Assembly (NCBI GenBank): GCA_943328365.2
Contig: CALPZT020000018.1
Span: 1 to 11,518, forward strand
DNA from: Bifidobacterium breve
GTDB lineage: Bacteria; Actinomycetota; Actinomycetes; S36-B12
DNA length: 11,518 nt
Reading direction: 5' to 3'
Shown: positions 6,039 through 11,518 of the stretch, one piece after another
Position numbering within the stretch: position 1 is the first letter of the stretch
Layout: each line of letters opens with the position of its first letter
The notes under the pieces: model-generated
Told to the model about the DNA's origin: nothing
Database searches by the model: none
What the model saw: only the letters and a program-made list of their open reading frames with translations
Translations under genes and position numbers: made by a program

Positions 6039-7012
6039 CGCCAGCTTGCCGCGGCACTGACTCCAGCAGCCCGCCACACGTGGGCGTCAAGCAGTTCCTT
6101 GCCGCATGACTCGGCCCGACGGGTCGCGAGGGCCTCGCGTCGTACGGAGACCTGCCAGGCGCGTCCGTCGACATGACGAACTTCGAGCTGGAGGGCCGAA
6201 GCGTCGGGGAGAACCTGCCTCGGCGCCAACGGGACGGCCCGGCCTTCGGTCACCCACAGCACATCGAGAACATCACGGTCGAGAATCTGGGCGGCCTCGC
6301 GAAGGGCGATCTCAGCTACCTGCAGTGGCTGGGGGAAGGCAGATCGGCCCCGGTAGTTGCGGGTGGAGATGATCCGCTGCTCGTCATCGGCTCGAATACG
6401 CATGACGTCGTCGACGTCGAGCCGTCCATAGACGGTGCCGGAGGGCAGGCTGAGCGCGGTGGGGGCGAACCGATGGCCCCCGATATGGCTCGCCTCCCAC
6501 ACGGTGGCCCGCTCGTGGCCCTCCAGCCGGTCCATGGTCTCGCCCATGAGTGATCTGCCCAGGACGGCGCAGCACTGGTCCCGCCCGCTGTGGGTGCATA
6601 GGAGGAGGAGCGACTGCTTCGACGGGGAGCCGAATGAGGGGAGGCTGCCGCTGCCGATCGCGTTGAAATCCCACGAGGCGATCTCGGAGAGGTCGGCGGT
6701 CACTCCGTGACGCATCCTCGTGTGCCCCGGGGCGGTGTGGGCGAGCCAGACGTTGCGCGTGCCTGCGTGATGCCGGGACGGGTCATGGCGCTCGAGTCGG
6801 TCAGGGTGCCGCGCGAGCAGGATCGTCGTGCCGGAGGCGGCAGAGGCCGCGAGCAGCGACTCGCCGAGCCGTCGCTCCAGATGACTGTCGGTGAGTGCCT
6901 GACGGCCCCACGGCCCGGGTTGCTCGATCACGATCCAGGACTGCGCGACTGACGCCGTGCCGGCCAGCGGTTCGGATGCCTCGAGTGATCCCGCCGAGCA
7001 CATCGTGCTCAC
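6035..7012 (-). CDS. Sucrase/ferredoxin-like protein (thioredoxin-fold [2Fe-2S])
   Basis: This 325-residue protein matches the sucrase/ferredoxin-like family (Suc_Fer-like), related to yeast Apd1. The family N-terminus is clear: a cysteine at 5, then EPLAGTA (14-20) and IEQPGPWG (29-36). The predicted cluster ligands are Cys139 and Cys148 in LLLCTHSGRDQCCA, and His176 and His180 in SHIGGHRFAPT. The nine-residue Cys spacing and HxxxH match the mixed Cys/His [2Fe-2S] site described for Apd1. Despite the name, sucrase activity is not expected; a redox role is likely but undefined. The GTG start (7010-7012) overlaps the parC stop by 4 bases, so translation is probably coupled; an ATG at 7001-7003 is the alternative. 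It is the last gene of the psuG-psuK-parC operon. Its stop overlaps the fprA stop in the shared CTAG at 6035-6038. Confidence 0.87.
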   Translation of the reverse strand: MSTMCSAGSLEASEPLAGTASVAQSWIVIEQPGPWGRQALTDSHLERRLGESLLAASAASGTTILLARHPDRLERHDPSRHHAGTRNVWLAHTAPGHTRMRHGVTADLSEIASWDFNAIGSGSLPSFGSPSKQSLLLLCTHSGRDQCCAVLGRSLMGETMDRLEGHERATVWEASHIGGHRFAPTALSLPSGTVYGRLDVDDVMRIRADDEQRIISTRNYRGRSAFPQPLQVAEIALREAAQILDRDVLDVLWVTEGRAVPLAPRQVLPDASALQLEVRHVDGRAWQVSVRREALATRRAESCGKELLDAHVWRAAGVSAAASWR

Positions 7013-9462
7013 AGCCGGCCACCCACCGAGCCGACCGGCGAGGTGAGCGGAGTTCCGGTTCCGTCGCGCTTGCCGAATTCCGAAGGAAGGTCAGCCGGTA
7101 CTCCCGATGCACTTGCCGCACGGACCGGGCCGTTGCCCACCCAGCCCAACGTGATGAGATCCTCGCCGGAGCGGAAGCGATGGCACCTGACGCCGCCGGT
7201 TGCCCGTCCCTTGCCGGGATACTCGGCGAGCGGGGTGATCTTCACGCTTCCGCCGTCGATCCCGGGCAGGGCTGACGAGGTGCCGGCGATGGTGACGACG
7301 ACCGCATCGGGTGCAGGCGTGAGCGCGCAGAAGAAGACGACGTGGGCACCGGGGGAGAGCTTGATCCCGGCCATTCCCTGGGCCGCGCGGCCCTGGGGTC
7401 GAACGGACGCCGCAGGAAAGCGGAGCAACTGCCCGTCGGATGCAACGAGGATGAGCTCGGCGTGCTTCGCAGCGGTGTCGTCGAGCCGGGCGGCTCCGAC
7501 GACACGATCGCCCTCATCGAGGCGGATGATCTCCCAGCTGTCCTTGTTGCCGAGGCTGTCGGCGATGACGCGCTTCACTGTTCCAGCGGCCGTTGCCAGG
7601 GCGATGCCCCCTGATTCATCGAGGGTGGTGAGGCACAGCGCCTGCTCGTCGGCGGGGAGGTCGACGAATGCCCCGATTGGCGCACCCGCCGAGAGGGCCG
7701 GGATTCCCATGACGGATGGCAATGACGGGAGGTCGAGGACGGAGAGCCGCACGACCCTTCCTGCGGACGTGACGAGGCCGACATGCCCACGGGTGGTCGC
7801 TGGCACGCTGCTCACGATGACGTCATGGGCGGCGCGGGGCACATCGGCGAGCGGGTCGAATGCTGAGTCGGAACTGCGGGCGAGAAGCCCGGTGCTCGAC
7901 ATGAGGACGACGCATGGCTCATCGTCGACTTCGAGTGGCACGGAGGCTGAGGCCACTGATGCATTCCCCTCGAGGAGCAGGGTGCGGCGGGGAGTCGCGT
8001 GCTGCTGGGCCACAGCTGCAAGCTCGTCGGAGACCACTGTTCGAAGGATTCCGTCGTCATCGAGGATGGCGGTGAGCTCGTCGATCTCCCGCTTGAGGGT
8101 GTCAGACTCCTTCTCGAGCTCGAGTCGCGAGAACTTCGTGAGGCGTCGCAGCGGCATGTCGAGGATGTAGTTTGCCTGCGGGTCGCTGAGGTCGAAGATG
8201 GTCATGAGCCGATCGCGCGCCGCAGTAGCGTCATCCGATTCGCGAATGACCTGGATAACCTCATCGATGTCGAGGATTGCGATGAGCAGGCCTTCGACGA
8301 GGTGCAGTCGATCCTGCGCCTTCTGACGGCGGTAGGTGCTGCGGCGCCTGACAACGTCGAACCGATGGCCGAGGAAGACGTGGAGCATCTGCAGCAGGCC
8401 GAGGGTCTGCGGCTGGCCGTCGACGAGGGCGACCGCGTTGATGTTCACCTGGTCCTCGAGGGGCGTCAGCTTGAACAGCGACTCGAGGACGGCTTCGGGG
8501 TGGAAGCCATTCTTGATCTCGATCACGAGATTGAGCCCGGAATCACCGTCGGTGAGGTCGATGACATCGGCGATGCCCTGGAGCTTCTTGCTCAGGACGA
8601 GGTCCTTGATGCGCTCGGTCACCTTCTCCGGTCCGACGCTCATCGGTAGCTCGGTGACGACGATGCCGCGTCGGCGCGGGCTCACCTGCTCGATGCGGGT
8701 ACGGGCGCGCACCTTGAACGTGCCGCGTCCGGTTTCGTAGGCATCGCGCACCCCGTCGAGGCCGATGATGACGCCGCCGCCGGGGAGATCCGGGCCTGGG
8801 ACGAAGCGCATGACGTCAGCGAGCGACGCCTGCGGGTGCTTGATGAGATGACGCGCGGCGCCGATGACCTCGCCGAGGTTATGCGGGACGAGATTGGTTG
8901 CCATGCCCACGGCGATACCAGCGGCACCGTTGACGAGCAGGTTGGGAATCGCAGCCGGGAGAACGGTGGGCTCGGTCTCGCGGCCGTCGTAGTTCGGGTT
9001 GAAGTCGACGACATCCTCGTCGAGGCTGGCGGTCATGCTCAGTGCCGCGGCTGCCAGTCGGGCCTCGGTGTAGCGCATCGCAGCGGGGCCATCATCGGGG
9101 GATCCGAAGTTCCCGTGGCCGTCCACCATGGGCAGGCGGAGCGAGAAGGACTGGGCCATTCGGACGAGGGCGTCGTAGATCGCCGTGTCGCCGTGAGGGT
9201 GCAGCCGGCCCATGACCTCACCGACGACTCGGGCGCTCTTCACGTGACCTCGGTCGGGGCGCAGCCCCATCTGGGCCATCTGGAACAGGATCCGGCGCTG
9301 TACGGGCTTGAGACCGTCTCGGGCATCGGGCAGCGCTCGCGCGTAGATGACCGAGTAGGCGTACTCGAGGAAGGAGGATCGCATCTCGTCTGAGACATCG
9401 ATGTCGACGATCCGGCCGTCACCGGGCGAAGCTGATGCGGTCCGCGAGGAGCGCCTGGCCAT
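7009..9462 (-). CDS. parC: DNA topoisomerase IV subunit A (DNA-cleaving subunit)
   Basis: This 817-residue GyrA/ParC-family protein cuts and rejoins DNA in type II topoisomerase. The winged-helix domain has ALPDARDGLKPVQRRIL (43-59), and the quinolone-resistance region reads GRLHPHGDTAIYDALVRMAQ. The catalytic tyrosine is Tyr131 in AAMRYTEARL. Thr93 and Asp97 sit at the positions of E. coli GyrA Ser83 and Asp87. A predicted coiled-coil tower follows, then a beta-pinwheel C-terminal domain from about residue 500. The gyrase-specific QRRGGKG box is absent from the first blade, which favours ParC (decatenation) over GyrA; the RPQGRAAQGMAGIKL stretch occurs in both. Its partner would be the ParE at 1475-3592. 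The ATG is preceded by GGAAGGA with 5 bases between. It lies 27 bases after psuK and overlaps the next gene by 4 bases, inside a four-gene operon. Confidence 0.92.
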   Translation of the reverse strand: MARRSSRTASASPGDGRIVDIDVSDEMRSSFLEYAYSVIYARALPDARDGLKPVQRRILFQMAQMGLRPDRGHVKSARVVGEVMGRLHPHGDTAIYDALVRMAQSFSLRLPMVDGHGNFGSPDDGPAAMRYTEARLAAAALSMTASLDEDVVDFNPNYDGRETEPTVLPAAIPNLLVNGAAGIAVGMATNLVPHNLGEVIGAARHLIKHPQASLADVMRFVPGPDLPGGGVIIGLDGVRDAYETGRGTFKVRARTRIEQVSPRRRGIVVTELPMSVGPEKVTERIKDLVLSKKLQGIADVIDLTDGDSGLNLVIEIKNGFHPEAVLESLFKLTPLEDQVNINAVALVDGQPQTLGLLQMLHVFLGHRFDVVRRRSTYRRQKAQDRLHLVEGLLIAILDIDEVIQVIRESDDATAARDRLMTIFDLSDPQANYILDMPLRRLTKFSRLELEKESDTLKREIDELTAILDDDGILRTVVSDELAAVAQQHATPRRTLLLEGNASVASASVPLEVDDEPCVVLMSSTGLLARSSDSAFDPLADVPRAAHDVIVSSVPATTRGHVGLVTSAGRVVRLSVLDLPSLPSVMGIPALSAGAPIGAFVDLPADEQALCLTTLDESGGIALATAAGTVKRVIADSLGNKDSWEIIRLDEGDRVVGAARLDDTAAKHAELILVASDGQLLRFPAASVRPQGRAAQGMAGIKLSPGAHVVFFCALTPAPDAVVVTIAGTSSALPGIDGGSVKITPLAEYPGKGRATGGVRCHRFRSGEDLITLGWVGNGPVRAASASGVPADLPSEFGKRDGTGTPLTSPVGSVGGRL

Positions 9463-9489
9463 GATGGTCCTTCCGTGGGGGTTGAGCGT

Positions 9490-10449
9490 CTATTCTCCCG
9501 GCGGGGCGGCGCTTGGTCCGGCTCCGACACGGGCCACGGCGCGGGCCGCGGACCGTGCGGCTGCGTTGAGGCAGTCGTGCAGCGGATGGCCGGCGGCCCA
9601 GGCAGGAAGGAAGCCGGCGGCGAACGCATCGCCCGCCCCCGTCGTGTCGACGACCTCCGCGTCGATTGCGCGGGCAGACGCGGACTCGCCAGGAGCGTCG
9701 GGAGCGACGTGATCCGGACGATCACCGGGTGGGCTCGTTCGATCGGCGCTTGTTCGATGGGCGATCGAACCATGGCGGCCGAGCTTGACCACCACGGTCG
9801 GCACTCGATCAGCGAGCGCCGCGAGGGCACGGTAGGGATCGGTGAACCCGGTGAGAACTTCAGCTTCGGCCTCGTTCGCGATGAGCACATCGATAAGCGA
9901 AATCGCGGGGTCGAGGATGTTCGGTTCCTTGGCGAGCGGGGCGGCCGAGGCAGGATCGAGGCTGGTCGTCATGCCTGCATCGCGCGCGCGCCGCAGGGCA
10001 TCCATGCCGATCGCGCGGGTCTCGGCGTGCAGGAGCGTGTATCCGGAAAGGTGCAGGTGGTCGCCGCTGCGAAAGGCAGAGCCGGGAAGATCGCGAGTGG
10101 TCAGGCCTGCGTTCGCGCCAGGATCAGGCAGCATCGTTCGCTCTCCCGAAGCGTCGACGATGACGATGCAGGTTCCGGTCGTCGAACCGCGCATGGTGAC
10201 GAGCAGATCGGTTACCTGCAGCGCGGCGAGGTGGTTTCGGACGAGCGAACCGAAGGCATCATCGCCGATGGCACCGAGAAGGGTTGCCTCATGGCCGTCG
10301 TGTGCCAGCCAGCAGGCGGTGTTCGCAGCAGCACCCCCGGCCTGGAGGCTCACCCGAGCCGGGGTGTCGCTTGCGTAGTTGATGGGCTCGACGACGAGGG
10401 CCGTGATGTCGACCATCACGTCGCCGAGGAGGTGGAACCGAGGAGTCAT
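9490..10449 (-). CDS. psuK: PfkB-family kinase, probable pseudouridine kinase
   Basis: This 319-residue sugar/nucleoside kinase belongs to the PfkB (ribokinase) family. The substrate-lid and N-terminal signature region GGAAANTACWLAHDG is at 38-52. The C-terminal signature DTTGAGDAF (268-276) carries the catalytic base Asp274 and the anion hole. NEAEAEVLTG (192-201) matches the family NxxE region, and VVVKLGRHGS (219-228) precedes the ATP site. Substrate cannot be read from the kinase alone. Pseudouridine is assigned because the ATG overlaps the psuG stop as ATGA (10446-10449), and the PsuK product is the PsuG substrate. Ribokinase or another nucleoside kinase is the alternative. Residues 231-262 form an Arg/Asp/Pro/Ser-rich stretch just before the active-site signature, longer than I would expect and built on repetitive DNA. 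No strong Shine-Dalgarno sequence precedes the start, consistent with translational coupling. Confidence 0.83.
   Translation of the reverse strand: MTPRFHLLGDVMVDITALVVEPINYASDTPARVSLQAGGAAANTACWLAHDGHEATLLGAIGDDAFGSLVRNHLAALQVTDLLVTMRGSTTGTCIVIVDASGERTMLPDPGANAGLTTRDLPGSAFRSGDHLHLSGYTLLHAETRAIGMDALRRARDAGMTTSLDPASAAPLAKEPNILDPAISLIDVLIANEAEAEVLTGFTDPYRALAALADRVPTVVVKLGRHGSIAHRTSADRTSPPGDRPDHVAPDAPGESASARAIDAEVVDTTGAGDAFAAGFLPAWAAGHPLHDCLNAAARSAARAVARVGAGPSAAPPGE
9737..9770. repeat. Inverted and direct repeats inside psuK
   Basis: GTTCGATCG (9737-9745) and CGATCGAAC (9762-9770) are perfect 9-base inverted arms with a 16-base loop. A near-copy of the left arm, GTTCGATGGGCG (9752-9763), matches 9737-9748 at 11 of 12 positions with a 15-base (5-codon) period. 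The repeats encode part of the extra segment of PsuK. Confidence 0.5.
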
Positions 10450-11363
10450 GCGGCGAGCGAGCTCCGGGCGACGGCTATTCGGGCGGCGAGGTCAGCATTG
10501 TGGACGATGATGCGCTCGTTTGCGATGAGGCTGGCGCCGTGGGTTGCGCGATGGAAATGGTCGAGGAGAAACGGCGTGACGCCCTTTCCAACGACATTGC
10601 GAGCAGCCGCGAGGCGTAGGCCCTCATGAAGCACCCGGTCGTGCAGATCCGGATCGAGCTGGTCGGCCTCGGCGAGCGGATAGGCGACGACGAGAGCTGA
10701 CTGGATGCCGAATTCGCGCCTCGCCTGCATGATCGCAGCGACCTCGTCAGGGCTCGAGACGGCCCAGTCGACGACAAAGCCGCTGTCGCTCAGGTAGAAG
10801 CCTGGGAAGGTATTCGTGCCGTAGCCGAGAACCCCGACGTTCAAGGTCTCGAGTCGTTCGAGGGTCGCGCCCACGTCGAGGATGGACTTCACGCCTGCGC
10901 AGACGATGGTCATCGGCGTCATCCCCATCGTGGTGAGGTCGGCTGATTCGTCCCAGCTCTCGCGAGCCTCGCGGTGGACGCCCCCGAGTCCGCCCGTCGC
11001 GAAGACCTCGATGCCGACTCCTGCGGCGATCTGGCTCGTCGCAGCGACGGTGGTCGCCCCGTTGCCGCCGCGCGCTGCCACGGTCGCGATATCGCGAACC
11101 GACACCTTGACGACGTCATCGCGATTGGCGACCTGCTCGAGTAGATCAGGGGCCAGACCGACGTGCACGACGCCGCCGAGCATCGCGATGGTCGCCGGAA
11201 CGGCGCCATTTGCCCTGACAATGTCCTCGACCTCGATCGCTACGCGAAGATTCTCCGGCCGGGGCAGACCGTGGCTGATGATCGTGGACTCGAGGGCGAC
11301 GACGGGCCGGGATTCGGCGAGTGCGCTGGCAACCTCATCGGACACGTGCATGAAAGGAGTCAC
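10446..11363 (-). CDS. psuG: Pseudouridine-5'-phosphate glycosidase
   Basis: PsuG cleaves pseudouridine 5'-phosphate to uracil and ribose 5-phosphate. The 305-residue protein matches the PsuG/IndA family end to end. From my chosen start, conserved residues corresponding to the E. coli active site are Glu25 in VALESTIISHGLP, Lys86 in VVKVSVRD, His130 in ATGGLGGVHR, Asp142 in ESADL, and Lys159 in CAGVKSILD, the lysine that forms a covalent adduct with the sugar. GKGVTPFLL (259-267) and IVHNADLAA near the end are also typical. Three starts are possible: GTG at 11370-11372, GTG at 11361-11363 and ATG at 11349-11351. I prefer the middle one because TACGGT sits 7 bases upstream in the same leaderless geometry as parE; no start has a Shine-Dalgarno sequence. 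It is the first gene of the psuG-psuK-parC operon. Confidence 0.92.
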   Translation of the reverse strand: MTPFMHVSDEVASALAESRPVVALESTIISHGLPRPENLRVAIEVEDIVRANGAVPATIAMLGGVVHVGLAPDLLEQVANRDDVVKVSVRDIATVAARGGNGATTVAATSQIAAGVGIEVFATGGLGGVHREARESWDESADLTTMGMTPMTIVCAGVKSILDVGATLERLETLNVGVLGYGTNTFPGFYLSDSGFVVDWAVSSPDEVAAIMQARREFGIQSALVVAYPLAEADQLDPDLHDRVLHEGLRLAAARNVVGKGVTPFLLDHFHRATHGASLIANERIIVHNADLAARIAVARSSLAA

Positions 11364-11370
11364 AACACAC

Positions 11371-11376
11371 ACCGTA
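11371..11376 (-). promoter_or_regulatory. -10 box of the psuG-psuK-parC operon, leaderless type
   Basis: On the minus strand TACGGT ends 7 bases before the GTG at 11361-11363, which would place transcription start at that codon. The -35 region is not consensus. This may be the only promoter upstream of parC, because the downstream gaps are 27 bases or less. Confidence 0.45.
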
Positions 11377-11415
11377 ATCGCTCATGTCGCCTGCGAGATG
11401 GGGCAGGGACCTGGA

Positions 11416-11465
11416 GCCGCGGCCACGGCGGTGGTATCCGAGGCCGCGGCGACGGCGGTGATAAC
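11416..11465. repeat. Two 23-base direct repeats with 27-base period
   Basis: Units 11416-11438 and 11443-11465 agree at 20 of 23 positions. Each begins with the 8-base palindrome GCCGCGGC. They lie in the divergent gap between psuG and the gene at the right edge, and could be a tandem binding site for a regulator; simple GC-rich sequence duplication is equally possible. Confidence 0.5.
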
Positions 11466-11486
11466 GGGCAGGGCGCGTGCAGGTGG

Positions 11487-11492
11487 CAGGAT
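11487..11492 (+). promoter_or_regulatory. Possible -10 box for the right-edge gene
   Basis: CAGGAT ends 6 bases before the ATG at 11499. It is one base from TAGGAT and has the same spacing as the parE box, suggesting another leaderless start. Confidence 0.35.
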
Positions 11493-11498
11493 GGGGGC

Positions 11499-11518
11499 AT
11501 GGCGGAGCTTGACGAGCA
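11499..11518 (+). CDS. Start of an unidentified gene, cut by the window
   Basis: Six complete codons, MAELDE, are visible before the window ends. The start is supported by a CAGGAT box 6 bases upstream and by the divergent arrangement with psuG. There is no Shine-Dalgarno sequence and no in-frame ATG or GTG upstream within this gap. The product cannot be identified. Confidence 0.45.

Noticed and set aside
7043..8170. A 375-codon plus-strand open frame opposite parC
   Set aside because: It is Ser/Arg/Pro-rich with no conserved motif, and parC is convincing on the other strand.
7009..9462. Annotating the cleavage subunit as GyrA
   Set aside because: The QRRGGKG gyrase box is not found in the C-terminal domain, and the B subunit in the window is also of the topoisomerase IV type.
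9737..9770. A possible LexA/SOS box from the GTTCGA and TCGAAC elements
   Set aside because: The actinobacterial SOS box has GAAC before GTTC with a 4-base gap. Here the order is reversed, the spacing is wrong, and the site is inside psuK.
9475..10629. A 384-codon plus-strand open frame opposite psuK and psuG
   Set aside because: It is antisense to two strongly supported genes, with Arg/Gly-rich composition typical of shadow translations.
1..11518. CRISPR array, insertion sequence, prophage, tRNA or rRNA gene, toxin-antitoxin pair or defence system
   Set aside because: I found no regularly spaced repeats of CRISPR type, no transposase or phage proteins, no tRNA-like or rRNA sequence and no defence-related domain. 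Nearly all bases are covered by housekeeping or metabolic genes.

Overview
The window comes from a high-GC actinobacterium. This rests on strongly G/C-biased third codon positions, a primary sigma factor ending in the actinobacterial LRDYLD tail, a DUF7455-type small zinc-ribbon-like protein, an FprA-type ferredoxin reductase, an actinobacterial-type topoisomerase IV B subunit, and several apparent leaderless starts (TANNNT box 6-7 nt before ATG/GTG). The genus cannot be told from the sequence. Coding density is very high: no gap exceeds about 210 bases, and there are no tRNA or rRNA genes, insertion sequences, CRISPR arrays or prophage genes. It looks like ordinary chromosomal backbone, not an accessory island.

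Layout. (1) 1-179 (+): the 3' end of the principal sigma factor, followed by two stacked hairpins. (2) 249-1267 (-): a two-gene unit, the DUF7455 protein and then a ScpB-like methylmalonyl-CoA decarboxylase, convergent with the sigma gene. (3) 1268-1474: a divergent control region carrying four short inverted repeats. (4) 1475-3592 (+): parE-type topoisomerase subunit B. (5) 3667-4203 (+): a small beta-carbonic anhydrase. (6) 4325-4522 (-): a 4-oxalocrotonate-tautomerase-family enzyme, divergent from (7) 4677-6038 (+), an FprA ferredoxin/adrenodoxin-type NADP reductase. (8) 6035-11363 (-): a tightly packed four-gene operon read right to left as psuG, psuK, parC, sucrase/ferredoxin-like protein, with 4-bp stop/start overlaps at two junctions and a 27-bp gap at the third. 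(9) 11499-end (+): the first codons of an unidentified gene.

How the genes work together. ParE and ParC lie about 3.4 kb apart in opposite orientations and together would form topoisomerase IV, the chromosome-decatenating type II enzyme. PsuK phosphorylates pseudouridine, and PsuG splits pseudouridine 5'-phosphate to uracil and ribose 5-phosphate, so the pair is a complete pseudouridine breakdown route; here it is transcriptionally fused to an essential topoisomerase gene. FprA could feed electrons to iron-sulfur proteins, and it converges on a gene for a predicted [2Fe-2S] thioredoxin-fold protein with which it shares a CTAG stop-codon overlap. ScpB removes CO2 from methylmalonyl-CoA to give propionyl-CoA, and the carbonic anhydrase interconverts CO2 and bicarbonate.

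I see no convincing undescribed multi-gene system. The items most worth a second look are the psuGK-parC operon, the stacked inverted repeats upstream of parE, the leaderless-start pattern, and three small repeat structures (4241-4322, 9737-9770, 11416-11465).
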